Shown here: piece after piece, positions 25,601-37,600 of the stretch
Numbering within the stretch: position 1 is the stretch's first letter
How the letters are laid out: each line of letters begins with the position of its first letter
Assembly: GCF_963576615.1 (NCBI RefSeq)
Contig: NC_088708.1
Span: 25,055,191 to 25,119,190, forward strand
Origin: Watersipora subatra
Taxonomy: Eukaryota; Bryozoa; Gymnolaemata; Cheilostomatida; Watersiporidae
Length of the DNA stretch: 64,000 nt
Direction of reading: 5' to 3'
Position numbers and translations under genes: made by a program
Notes under the pieces: model-generated
What the model saw: the letters and a program-made list of their open reading frames with translations, nothing else
What the model was told of the DNA's origin: nothing
Databases searched by the model: none

Positions 25601-28600
25601 CAGTCAAACATGGATAACTCGAACTTCAAGGGACCGAGCAAAAGTGTTCGAATTATCAGAGCGTTCAAGTTATCAGAGCACTGTCACAAGTCCATATATT
25701 TACTTATTTATTAGTAGATACATGTACATATACAAACTATAATATAAATCAAAAGCACAAATGGCTTGTTTCAAATTAAATGCTTCTAATGTAAAGTTTA
25801 AAACGTTTTCATGAAAAAGTATAGAGATTTTTCTATCACTTGAGATTGGTTTGTTGTTTGAGGTGATGTTATTGCCAGGACGTTTTTTAGATTGACATTG
25901 GCAAAACTTGATCGTTGTTGAAATGCTCAAAAGAAAAGACACTTTTTTCTTTTGGGGTTTTACCCACGATCAATTTTGCCGTTTTTTCTTGAAGTTTATG
26001 CAGATTACCTTACTTTACCTGGGATTCGTTAAGAGCAACACTCCGAGGCAGTTCAATTAGAAGTTTTACGAGGTTTTACGGTACATTCTATATCACTCAC
26101 GCTTTTTTAATAGATACTTATTGAATGTACACACGTATTCTGTGTTTAGGTCAAACGATGAATAGTTTTTTTGTAGCTCAGACAACGTATACGTTTAATT
26201 ACAAGAATTTTTAAGACGATTTAAACATTCAACATTCCGACGTTGATTCAACACGGAATCAACGTCGGAAACTATTCATCACGGGCTAGCTGGGTTACGC
26301 CACGCACTCAAGGATTTTCGCCACGCACATACAAAACAAAAACAACACGCGATTTTTGTTTTGTATGTGCGTGGCGAAAATCCTTGCACGCGTGCCCCGG
26401 CTAGCCCGTGCTATTCATCGTATAACAGTATAAATCAAATTTCACCAAACTTTTAGAAAAGTCGTTGACAAAAATATTTTGCCGATGGTGGTAATAACGA
26501 CGCTTATGAATTACGAAAAGATGAAGTTTACCTCTATGGCTTTGAATAAAGTGATTTTCTAAAGCGATAACAACCGTTTCGGTAGCCGTTGGGCAAAAAA
26601 ACAGTTCGAATTAACAGTGTTGAGTTCGAGTTATCTATAGCAATTTATCATTACGTGGGAACGGACCAAAGGAAACGTTCGAATTAACCATATGTTCGAG
26701 CTATCCGTGGACGAGTTATCCATGTTTGACTGTATAAAGTAATAATACTGCTGGTTTGATAGCAAGCTGTTAAACCAGTATTTTTAACAACTGAAAGGAA
26801 GTATAGACTTAGTGACATGTACATCCAGTGGTAGGAAGAGTAATGAAAAATTGCAGCGTTATCAAGTCTAACTTAGTATCAGTATAATTTAAATGAACTT
26901 AATCGCTATATCTTTTATTTCTACACTCTATTTTTAATTTATGTTATCTCTTTTAACTTTTACTCAAAAAATTATAAATTACTTTGTATGCCAAAATAAA
27001 TATTTGCCCAAATCTTACAACATGCCGAAGTGTTCGAGGTTCCACTGTAATACAGATTAGCATTTTATGAAAGTGCAAATATCTTTTGAATGAATCATAA
27101 AATATTAAGCATTCATGTAACAGGCTGTTAAACCAGTATTTTTAAATCACTTATAGCTAGTAAACAATTCATGATATTCGGATGAACAGATGAAAAAATC
27201 GTTTGACCTTGTTCCACATGAATACGCAAAAAAATACACATACTAATGCCGCGACTCATTCAGAGATTTGAGCAATATAATGAGCTAGCAGGGCTAACCA
27301 CTAATGTTGAAGACACGTTATTGTCATCACATTCTTATTAGTACACTGATAAAAATATACCTAGTTGGAAGTTGTTTGAAGACGTTGGAACCTAATTTCC
27401 GCGACTATTTTGAATGATGAGCTAGTAACTATTAGCATTTCATCACTTACTATTGCTGATTCATGTTATATATTGGAATGTTTGTGCGCTACGCAGCTTG
27501 GATGGTTTTCTATATAGAGTTATCTTATCCAGCCAACATTTTAAACTAATTGAAATTGGTGTGATGAGAACTTACTCCAAAGTTCATGCCTCGCTGCAAG
27601 ATGCATTTGGTCTCTGAACATTTCATAAGCTCATTCCACTCGGTAATAACAACGGTTCCTGACAGAATGAAGTAAAAGTTAAATGCTTCTTGTCCTTCCT
27701 TCACAATGACTCGTTTCGATTCGACTCTATAAATGCATACCGGTTGTTACGCCAAGTTATATGCCTCCCATAAAAACGGACTCAACATAGAGCAAACATT
27801 ATAGGCGTTAGCTAGTTCTCACAATGAAATAAAGATACAGATGGAAGGCAACATATCCTGGTAATCAGCTGACATCTAAATATCAGCTATGAAATAGAAG
27901 TTTACTACAAGTGGATTGTACCTGTTATGCTTTGAATGCCAAGCAGGAGAATATTTCATAGTGAAGTGGTTACAAGTTGATATACAACGGCTAAAAGTGT
28001 CATCCTATCAGTTAAGAGATATGAGTTCTTGTTATCAGCAACTGCTAACAACCATCAGGTTAAACTCTAGTTTATCCCTCTGGTCTTCACAGACTCACCG
28101 AAATTGTACTATCAGAAAATTTTACACAATAGTCCAGTCAGTGGTTCATGAATACATCCTGAAAAATTGTTCATTACCAGCTGAAATATATGCAACTGAG
28201 AATTGCCTTCTCCTTTCTTGGAATCAACAAACAGGCAGAGCAGACAACCCTTTATATATTTTGCCGTATTCACATATTGCTTGTATGTTGAATACTTGTC
28301 CTAGCATCTACAAGCATTCTAAAAACGGTTCAGTTGGTCCATTCAGTGAATAGGTCATGAATTTCTCAAATGACACTGAATAAAACGGCAAATTAACAAC
28401 TCGGAGTAGGTCTAAACAGCTGTGGAGTTATCGACTACTGTTTACTACAATAAGAGCTGTGTCTATCCATCCGTAGCAACGCTTAGGAAAAAATCGCTTG
28501 CGGCGAGATGCAAACCCGCGACTTTTAGCTTGGTTTTTCAGTTAGTGGTTATACACTCCAACCACTGTGCCGATCAACCATCTTGCCACATTTTGGAATA

Positions 28601-30888
28601 ATTGTGCAGACAATTATTACACCTGATGATCTCTCACGGCACACCTGGCTGCCACGGCGCTAGCATATATAAACAATAAAGGAATATGACAGCTTGCTAA
28701 AATGTTTGAAAATTTGACCTTTTCATAAAAGGGAACATCCACAAAACCTATTTGACATGAAAACCTTTCGGTAAACTACGAGGTTTAGCGGCAATAGATA
28801 AGATGAGAGAATGCTCACCTCTGGTACCAACCAACCCTGCACATCTCTATCTGCATTGGGGTTGGATACTCGGCGAATGAAGGTATCTCCCTTAAAGCGA
28901 GCAATGCTAAATGTATATCTCGACTACTTTTTCTCGAGGGAGCTAAGGATAGTATACGCTTCAACTCTTGATGCACACCTATCTGCAAACATATAGGTAA
29001 ATGGCAACTCAACTCCAGCACTAAAGATCTTGTATTGATAGACACAATGTGTCGTACAATTCGAATAAGATACCTATTTACAAGACATATAGGCATATAT
29101 GTATGTATAGCTTTTAATGCCTGATTCAGACCAATATTTATGGATGCGACTGCGCAGGCGACTTTATCCGCCTAAGGAGCGCGCATGAATTTCTTGAATC
29201 ATCCTGCGATTCCATAGCTTATTTGGTTCATTTCAATCGCACACCTACATAAGCTTGCATAGCAGGGTGCAGCACCTCGCATGCTATACATACGACATCT
29301 GTCTGAATTAGTACATCTATTGACATTTGGTAATCATCAACAAAATAATGTTTTGCGTTACATGCCAAAAGAAGAAAAAGAAATGAAAAACAGAAATCAG
29401 GAATTATTGAGTGAGTTGAACAAATGTGTTGTCAAAGTTGGTAATCTAATAGTATTGCGGAGGAGGCGGGATAGTGAATTGAAGGTTGCAGTAACAGAAA
29501 GATATGGACTCATTTTGCTGCCAGTGCTAAAAAAGTTCACTTGTACCCAGTTTTTCTTCAATGTTTAAGAACGCACAATATAAGCATATTTTGCTGCTAT
29601 GGCACATATCAATGGATTGTTATAGAACTGAACTAACAAATCTAAAAAAAAATGTGGTTTGAATTTTCACTCTTCCACTAGCAACAAAAAATGAGAGTTA
29701 ATGTTTATTTTTCACCAGGTAATGATATAATACTACCGGTAAATAGAGTTCCACATCTTTGTTAAAAGCATTTAGCGAGCTTCCCGGTGTTGCATGGGTA
29801 TTAAAAATCAGCTTATAAACAGTGATAGCAATGCCGCACATCTAAACTCAGCTTATAAACAATGCCACTTGCCATCAGCTTGGCATATTGCCAATAGCTA
29901 ATTTAAGTAAGCTAGTTATCTACGGCTTTTGCTAATACATAGAATGACATTGCGCTGTGACGGAGAGCGGTAGCGTATTTTCACCAGCATAGTGACATAT
30001 ATCACCAAAATAATCCATCAATCTCGCGTAGTTCAATGGTTTAGCATATCGTCTGGGGAACAGGAGGTTGCGAGATCAAACCTCATGTGATATGGAATCT
30101 TCATTCCGAGATTTTAATGGCTATAACTGGACATACCGAAGGCCAGACAAACAAACTTTGAGATTTACATAGATAAGCATAAGTGAATAGTAATAATTAA
30201 ATTATATATAAATAATGAATGAGATAAATTTAACAATGGCATTCTATCAATAGTCAATTAAGTGTCTGATTATTTTTAATCCCTGAACTTTGAGCTTTTG
30301 TCAGGTGCAAGAGATTACAATAATAGTAGCGGAACATCTCATATTGACTAGCATGTGTAGATGCTAATCTACCATTGCTAGTCGATTGCTTAGAATGCAT
30401 AACAGTTAACATTGCTATCATCCAGCAAGCTTTTCTTACTAAATAGGAGAGAATTTGGTAGTGCTAGTTAATTTATTTATTATTAAATCCTTCTATATGT
30501 AGTGTAAATAATTTAAAAATGGATTAAGGTTTAAGCTGGGTAGCTGGTGAAAGCCAAGAAATACAACAAATGATGCACCTCTTTATTGGCTTTGTAGAGC
30601 ATAGCATCAAAAAGAAGATTCCTGGAGGCAGAGTCAGTGTGCATAAAGGAGAGAACACTCCGATGCTCACTCTCCATTCTACATCAGATAAAATGACCGC
30701 ATTACTTCCGCCTCTTCAATAGACTTCAGCAATACATCACTGTGCTCCACTACCGATAATGTACTTCTTTCGGCTATATCGCTTGGGTCACTTAAGGATA
30801 AAATTACAGACCTGCCGATGGAACGACGACTCCAAATCAGGCAGGCAAGAACCATCCTCCCGACATACCGAAAGCTAGCTGCAGATCC
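16639..30888 (-). CDS. CNBD2: CNBD2-like cyclic-nucleotide-binding protein (5' end not found)
   Basis: Exons in transcript order: 30888-30706, 28982-28819, 27726-27576, 23058-22826, 22718-22658, 21560-21494, 21105-20963, 18711-18505, 17357-17223, 16758-16639. They join in phase into 487 residues ending in TGA; the N-terminus is not found. The first exon has a basic segment (YVGRMVLACLIWSRRS). Residues about 80-115 contain FAEYPTPMQ and VGWYQR. CNB domain 1 has GQEAFNFYFILSGTVVI and the phosphate-binding cassette GEQALLQRGHRSATV. CNB domain 2 starts at HYFQKGQILVR and WLYIVKSGSLSVLKKL, is interrupted by about 115 basic/polar residues, and resumes at CKLEKGQTFGLVSEVF. The C-terminus has ELPYPTDEELQ and VNWIKFK. 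Mammalian CNBD2 binds cAMP and is needed for normal sperm. The 30706 donor (gtaatg) is the weakest boundary. Confidence 0.88.
18818..18864. repeat. Perfect 20-bp inverted repeat, 7-nt spacer
   Basis: Arms 18818-18837 and 18845-18864 are exact reverse complements around cctaagt, about 110 bp upstream (in transcript terms) of the CNBD2-like exon 18711-18505. No element ends were recognised around it. Confidence 0.85.
19745..20589. repeat. 31-bp minisatellite, 27 copies, in CNBD2-like intron
   Basis: The unit ctattgatgtgtctttaaca plus agactacatct repeats at exact 31-bp steps from 19745, with 27 complete copies and a partial last one. Variants (aatact for agact, gtatt for gtctt, gtctct for gtgtct) recur in the same order along the array, which indicates duplication of multi-unit blocks. 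It lies between the exons at 20963 and 18711. Confidence 0.94.
22195..22430 (-). mobile_element. tRNA-derived SINE, family A (copy 1)
   Basis: On the minus strand the copy reads tggtcgagtggcacagatgg followed about 35 bases later by ggtttgattcc, matching tRNA A-box and B-box spacing. It is preceded by a leader (tgtgcactgtgtgagatcat) also found in the other copies. It sits in the intron of the CNBD2-like gene, immediately next to a second copy. Confidence 0.65.
22431..22648 (-). mobile_element. tRNA-derived SINE, family A (copy 2, abutting copy 1)
   Basis: Same order of blocks on the minus strand as copy 1: leader with gccgttacagatcatcagat, then ggtggttgattggtgccgct, then tgagtccaaatcctatgagg, then a tail ending gtttggacaaacatgg. 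The two copies are head-to-tail with almost no spacer, and this one ends about 10 bp from the donor of exon 22718-22658. Confidence 0.6.
23961..24811. mobile_element. Non-autonomous element with about 150-bp TIRs (copy 1)
   Basis: The left end begins acttaaaggttgacttgcaa and the right end is its near reverse complement, with similarity running about 150 bp inwards (to taatcgcagccatcatgaaa). No transposase frame. A second copy is at 49351-50250 with its internal part inverted. It lies in the CNBD2-like intron between exons 27576 and 23058. The target duplication is not clear. Confidence 0.75.
25602..26732. mobile_element. Tc1/mariner-type MITE, TA target duplication
   Basis: The terminal 21 bases are a perfect inverted repeat: cagtcaaacatggataactc g on the left and its exact complement at 26712-26732. 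The element is flanked by TA on both sides (25600-25601 and 26733-26734). Internal subterminal repeats of the gttcgaattatc type occur near both ends. It is 1,131 bp long and has no transposase frame, so it is non-autonomous. It sits in the CNBD2-like intron between 27576 and 23058. Confidence 0.85.
26310..26385. repeat. 33-bp perfect inverted repeat nested in the MITE
   Basis: Arms 26310-26342 and 26353-26385 are exact complements around a 10-nt loop. They lie inside a longer imperfect palindrome whose outer arms are at 26280-26290 and 26400-26410 (cacgggctagc and gctagcccgtg). A separate 13-bp hairpin lies just before it (about 26240-26272). This looks like a second foldback element nested in the TA-flanked MITE. 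Confidence 0.85.
28455..28680 (-). mobile_element. tRNA-derived SINE, family A (copy 3)
   Basis: Shares the leader (ccgtgagagatcatcaggtg), the A-box-like ggttgatcggcacagtggtt and the B-box-like cgcgggtttgcatc on the minus strand, and the 3' segment tggatagacacagctc. It is intronic between CNBD2-like exons 28982-28819 and 27726-27576. Confidence 0.62.
29771..30190 (+). mobile_element. Repeat family B with tRNA-like core (copy 1)
   Basis: Begins cccggtgttgcatgggtatt, has a tRNA-like core at about 30025-30080 (ctcgcgtagttcaatggttt, then gagatcaaacc) and ends in the shared tail ggacata..caaactttgagatttacatag. A short segment (aaactcagcttataaacaat) is duplicated inside it. It lies in the CNBD2-like intron between 30706 and 28982. 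Confidence 0.6.
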
Positions 30889-32740
30889 CTGTGAATGAGA
30901 AACTAATTAGTATTCCACGCTATGAATCTCGGCACTTGAACATAGAGTTATTAATTAAGTCTAAGGCGTGATGGTACAGGGTGAAGAGCCTTAACTCCTA
31001 CCTACTGAAGTTGAAAACAAATATAAAAATTCAGGTTTAACGTATTTATTAACCCTGAATGTTTACCTAAATGATTCGTCAAAGGAAGAGAGCAACATAC
31101 CACCAATCGAGAATAAAGAAATCCTCGCCGACAAGAAGGAGACAATTGCCAAATAGATTTCAATCTGTTCATTAGCCAATCGGTACTCTGCTCTTCATTC
31201 GACTGCCAAACCAACAAGTTTACTTTTACTAGACAGTCGACATAATCCTCTCAAACTAATATATGTTAGCAAAAGCATTAACTACAAGTGTGATGGCCGA
31301 ATGATGTACCTCCTTACTGTTAGCAGACCACCTTCCATACGGTTCTTTGCTGTAAAATTTCTGGTTAAACCTATTGTCCTTCCTCATCAGATTTGAAACA
31401 GAGAGCGCCATGAAATAACCAAACCGCTTTCACTGGATGCAAAAGACTGACTGATGATTGAAAGGCTACAGAAATGCCAAGAAACGTCGCTCTCTTCTAT
31501 CAGGACAAAGTAGCCTTGTGAATTGGTCACTTGAATTTCTTGAGGGAAATTAAAACTTGCTGTCCATCGGTCAACAAGGGTTAAATGGATGCGATATTTT
31601 AGTTGGCAAAGAATTACAAAATATTTAAAATTCTAATTATGCACTTGTAAGGCCATTACTGAGAAAGCGCATATGAAATTGACATTAGTATGTATTGGTT
31701 TGAAAGATACATATACCTAGCAAATCGATACTGTCAATTCTATAGAAGCAGTACTGAGGGTTAGTTAACATTATATCTATTTAAAACTCCAAAGGGTGCA
31801 AGAAAAAAAGTTGGTTACATGCAAATAAAAAAGGTCATTTTTGTATTTTACCATGTATTTATCTAAACAGTAAAAGAAGCTATACCGGCCTAATAACAGT
31901 AATAATACAAACTAATGAAATTCTTTCAATTTCATTAGAATTCTTAAAATTTTCATTTTCTCTAGCATGTCTACCTTTTGAGTAGTGCGACTTCACTGTT
32001 GCTGTAACATTGGTTACACAACAAGTTGATGCATCCTTTTTCAGTTGCTTTATGCATCATATAACGCATTAAGAAAATTAAGCGCCATATTTATTTTGTA
32101 TGCTTCACGTGCATGCAACTGCAATGGGTTATAATTTAAACACAGGGTTAGAACAGTCAGTGTAATTCATGTAGCATTTTATAAATGTTTTGTTAATTTA
32201 CAACATTTTTAAATGTTAAAATGAACTGAGCGATATGGAAACACTGAGTATTAAAAATTAAGTCAAGGCAAAATGGAATGACTTTTCAGTTTTCAAAACT
32301 CGGCAGTTTCAACAGGGAGAATAACTCCAAAGGAATTTATGCAGCATTTTAGTCATAACTAATAAAGACAGATTGAAACATATACATGTAGAAGTTCACT
32401 TATTGAGCTGTCTGATGCCTACCTCTTCTTCGTTTCACAATTGAAGCAATGATTCTTGTCACACTATACATCTAAGGGTCAACCAATCGTGGTGTAAGTA
32501 CAACCAGATTACACCTGCTAAACTAGCTAAATAATGATGAACAAGGCAGAGGAATTGAAGACCTGCTTATCAAAAATCCAAATACATGCATGTGAATTCT
32601 TTTATGTACTGTTGAATGCGACCACCCATAATTGACATTAGCCCAGCGTTTATACTCCCGCTAAGTCTTCAGCATATATAACAAGTTCTGCCAGATGGAA
32701 ATGAAAAGCAGTCGTTACTTGGTACTATTACAAAGCTCAC
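30889..32740. other. Upstream of the last recognised CNBD2-like exon; no further exon found
   Basis: The missing 5' exons of the CNBD2-like gene should lie here or further right. A candidate at about 31070-31160 (acceptor acag, donor gtaaac) does not join in phase to exon 30888-30706 and was not used. Otherwise the sequence is AT-rich without recognised features. Confidence 0.35.
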
Positions 32741-32742
32741 TA

Positions 32743-34649
32743 CAGTGCACCCTCAAGATACGATTACCCTGATATACGATTTTTTCACCTTACGAAGTCA
32801 AACGTGGTGATATCTTCACCTCGCTATACGAATTTTATTTCACCATACGAATTTGAGAAAAGTTTCGCCCGAGTTAAAATTTGGCCTTCGGTGTGCTCAT
32901 AACACATGTCGAAATAAAAAAGACACCGAAATATAGTTTGCCGAAAACATTCTTAGAACGTTTAGAAGAGACACGATGATCGACTTCTCTCATGTCCGCG
33001 TGGAAAATTTCGTCTAAAAATACACAAGCCAGAGCAAATATTCATTTGTAGCGTTATTATAGCTTTCACTATAAACTTTAAGTCAGCATACGTATATAAC
33101 TACAACTATCTACATTTAATTTGTTATCTGAGATCGATACAAACGTTACAAAACGAAGGAAAAATGATTTCTATGTCAACAAAGTTGGATGTCGTAAATA
33201 AGAAGAAGGGACCCGTATTATTAACATTGTCAAGGAATATGATCGCAACCAAACAGCATTTGCAATTATTATTGAAACAAGAACTACATTAAGCTAGCAC
33301 AAGAAAGAGCTTCCGACTGAAGATTTGAATGAGCTAGGTCATGCACGCGATCAGCATTCAAAAGGAGCAACCATTTAGTAAAGGCGAGGATGTGGAAGAT
33401 ACAGAAAATCCCACAATCGCAAAAATATTTCAAGTGTTCAATTTACTGATATGGACTGGTACATTAAAACAATGCATGTATAATATATATTATTTATCTC
33501 TTGTGTGGCATGTTTTTCATATTTTATTCATTTTGTTTCCTTTTGATATTATGTTATATTTTCTTGTTTAACCATGTCTTTGCATGTGGGCTTCTACGTG
33601 AATATAATTCATCGTATGTATGTAACTCATATAACTAGCTACTCAAGATAGTTGACGCACCCACATTACTTTTTGAAACTTGCTAAAGCCCTGTGTCCCC
33701 CCATAGGGTATAAATACGTACAAACTTTGTATGTATGGTTACATTGATTTTTGTGCACATTTCATACAAGACAAACTACTGTAACACATTCTCTGGATCC
33801 TTTTACAAGCGCTAGCTAGCAATTTTCTGCATTGCACCATCAATTTTTTCGTAGAAAAATTGGACAGGAATGGACAACTTCATTTAGCCTGCTAAAAAAT
33901 TCCAATTCATTACGCTTTAAATTTATTTTAAAGTGTACAGCACCATAATTAGCATTGATACGTTTTTGCCTCCTCTCTGCTTTACCCGCTACATGTACCA
34001 GCTAAAGCCACGTTACTCCAATGGTATGTACGTCCAGTATAGAAAACATAATTTTATTTTTCTTTTCGGTAGCCATTAAATGGTCAAGTGTGCGAGAGGC
34101 CGCTTTCTATAACTGCATCGCTCGGCCTTATTGAATTAGGTTGAAAAAGGTTTCAACCAGATAGGCTAAAGTTAATAGTGAAAGTGAAGATAGGAACTGC
34201 TGAAGGATAAAATTTCGTGATAAAAAGTTGAAATTCAGTAAAATAGTTCAAAATACATACTAAACTTAGTTTTAAGTGTAGGCATAGCAAGCTAAACTTG
34301 AAGTGAATTCAAAGATTATGTTATGCGTACCTTTTGAAGGCAAGAACTCCTTACCGTACGTACTACATTTGGTACGCACATAATTTTGCGTTTTATTGCA
34401 GATCATAACCATTAAAATACACTAAATACAATACAGTTACTGTAGGTAACTATAATTACTGAAGTTAACATACTATTTTTGTTGCTAATTGTCAATATGT
34501 ACACATTTTTATAAAAAAAAATTGACGATTTTCACCAGGGGGTGTTTGCATTGTATAATTACAATGGTCTCTATACCCCGATATACGAATTTTTCACCAT
34601 ACGATGCCAACCCTGGAACGAATTAACATCGTATCTCGAGGGTGCACTG
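32743..34649 (+). mobile_element. Degenerate pogo/Tigger-like DNA transposon
   Basis: The ends cagtgcaccctcaagatacg (left) and, inverted, cagtgcaccctcgagatacg (right) form a 22-bp terminal repeat with one mismatch, flanked by TA at 32741-32742 and 34650-34651. Near 33163-33300 is the relic of a CENP-B/pogo-type helix-turn-helix: one frame reads STKLDVVNKKKG, and after a frame shift the next reads IINIVKEYDRNQTAF. The frame is broken by a shift and stops and no DDE domain is visible, so the element is dead. Assignment to pogo/Tigger rests on the ends, the TA duplication and this relic. Confidence 0.7.
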
Positions 34650-34651
34650 TA

Positions 34652-37600
34652 TATCCATCACAAGCCAAATATTAACGAAATGACAGACAATAGAATCAAT
34701 ATTACCTGCGATTGCCTAAATCATAGCCTTGTTACTATGAGAAGTGTAGATACCTAAACGGAACAGTTTCACGCTCAATATCCTCAACAAACCATGCATT
34801 TACAATGCGAGCCAATGCTAAATTTCAATGTGATTATAGTTGTCTACCCATGTTACCACTTAATAATACTATTGTCAGTTCAGAAGCAGAACTGCATTAG
34901 GAAGACATTGACTACCTTAATGTTAAGATGTATACAGCTTTTTCATTTACGAATGTACTGTCTAGATGTTAACAGTCCCATTTTTACAATTAGCCTTGCA
35001 TTGAAGACTAATATTGTGTAGGTCGGGCAGCAATCCATCATTTCATGCTGACACTTGGCTATAATAAAATGGTGAATCTAAGCGCAATTTAAAGGCATAC
35101 TTGCCAAGTTACAGATTTTGGAGTACTGGCCTGATCCCATCAATTACCCATGTAAGTTCTTATGTAGTAAAGATAATGGCGATACGGTAGAAAATAACAG
35201 CCTTTCTGTAAGAGAACCAGGGGTCTGCTCTCAAAATTGTTAGTCTCTGATCAATGTTTATTATTGTTGCCTTTGTCTGTGTAGTCTTTTATATCCAATT
35301 CACAATAATGTTGCACCGAATATGAATTATGCCAATAATCAATAATAATGGTGCAAAGACATTTTAATGGGTTGCTGTGTAGAAGCCTGAATTAGCACTA
35401 ACTAAAATTGACAATATTTACACTTGATAAATCCACATGAAAGCCAGACTAAATAAAGCCTATCAAATGAATATGATAGCAAGCAAAAGGTAAGTTGTTA
35501 CACTTTGATAGAATTGTAAGAGCGCTTCACACTATTATATATGTTTGCCACTTGAAAATTAGCTATACCAATTCCTTCGTCAGGTGCTTATGCTAATAAC
35601 CACCGAGCTTTCTCTCAATGAGCTTTATTAAATTATACTTTATTTCCCCGCACATTCCTTAAAACATTTAGATCTGCATCATATGTAATTAAAATCACTC
35701 AATCTTGGAGGAGAGATTCTCAAAAGAATATATTCTACTCAAAAGAATAAATTCTAATTTATTCTACAGCTAACAACTTACAATACTTCCTAATTAATAC
35801 ATTAGGACTTTAGATAATTACATACCATTAAACAAATGCCATATGTAGAACTATTCAGTGAACTAAATTAATGAAATAACAACCGATAAGGAGGTTGTTA
35901 TTCTTACTTTACCTTGGAGAAACCTGAATGGAGGAGCAGGCTCGGCAATGCACATGCTTGTGAGTAGAATAACTTGTATAAGCTTAAATAAAGGAAAGTT
36001 TAAACTAAATTAGTTTATAAAGGCTACTGGTCTGATATTTATATATTTTATGCAATTTCTTTATTTTAACTGACTCTTCCCTTTTACACACAAAACTGCA
36101 ATGTTTTAAAAAACTTTCGGCTTCACATGCTGGAAATTACTTAGCGAATAAAGTTAAATATTGGCTCAAACTTCCCAGCATGCAGAGGGGATAACAGAAA
36201 CGTGATTTTAGTTTTGATGAAAACTATAAGTGTGAATGAAAAATGAGTAAAATGACTTATTTAAAATTGGCATGTCATTTTAATATCACCTGAAGATATA
36301 ACTTCACATCGATGACAAACAATGTGCCTAACTACTGCCCTCAATAGCACTTTTTATACATCTTAATTTAAGTGCAAAGAAAAATTTGGCTGAAAGTTTT
36401 GTAGACCAAAATCTGGAAAAAGCTCATGGCAGGATAAAGAATCTAGATTCTAGAATGTTCTGCCCAATTGGCAAGTATGTGTAGAGGACGAAAGTAGAAA
36501 ATTGAATCATGGCAATAGAGAAGTAGAGTCTCATTTTTTTTATTTTTGGAGAAGTTTGTTATATTTCATTACTAACATGAGTAGACGACTTCAAACCTTG
36601 CATTAACAAATTAAATTATGCAAGAATGAATAAATTATGTCGACAACTTCTTTTATTGTTGTCAAAAGACGACTGGTTCTTCAAGTTTGCGTTTTAAGGG
36701 ACTATCGCAATATACTACCTTACAACATAGTATTTTACCATTACCCTCTTTTAACATAAACTATAGCTACATGTTAATAGTGATTCTTTAATAGTGATTG
36801 TGATAAGTTTATAGGTGCTGCTTGCTTATGTGCTTTCTATTTTTATTGCTGACAACAAAATTTTAGCCAGGAATCTCTCACCAGGGCCTTTTAACCTTTA
36901 CCATCTTCTGTTACTCTTGCTCTAGCAATCCTGTTAGTCCACCCTTGTGTACCCCTCAACAGGAGTGAAGCATGTTTATTTTATTACAAATGGGAGTTAA
37001 ATGTTGAATGTGCATTTGCTTGCTCGACTAAATTCATTGATCTTGTATAAACATCTGCTTACAATGAATTCTGTTAACGCTTAAATGAAGCTCACTCACA
37101 TGGTAGATGGCAGGTGCAGCATTGTAATTTTTGACAATAAAGAATATGTTTTGTTATTACGTAACTGTGTACTCTCTTGTGTGCTGCCAGTACACAAGAT
37201 TTATTATTCCCATAATGCATTGTCAAATTAGCTTTGCAACAATCGACTAGCCATTCTGAATTCTTGTTAGGGAACCGATTGATGACAGTTAAGTCAAACA
37301 CTGATTGGGCAATCTTTTAATTCTAAACAAAATGTTTTTGTGACTTAAATTAAAATACGAGGCTAAGCGCACAGCAGTATCACTTACCACAAGGGAAACT
37401 TAGGCTAGTTCGAGGCATCGGGGGGAAAATGCAGCACATTTATGGCCAAAAGATCCCGTGTAGAAATGGCAAGCAAGGAAATAAAGGTAGAAGTTGGCAG
37501 ACTAGGCTCTGGCAGAGTCCTTGGATAACAGAGCTAAGGGCATCGGTTTTGCGCAAGATTTATCATCAAGGATAATAGAATGACCATCGTAGATTATACA

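Noticed and set aside
31070-31160. Candidate upstream exon of the CNBD2-like gene
   Set aside because: Acceptor and donor exist, but the exon ends in a phase that would put a stop codon into the next exon (30888-30706).
37092-37301. Minus-strand frame of 69 codons with several cysteines
   Set aside because: Not recognisable as a domain and not connected in phase to the nearby donor at 37386.
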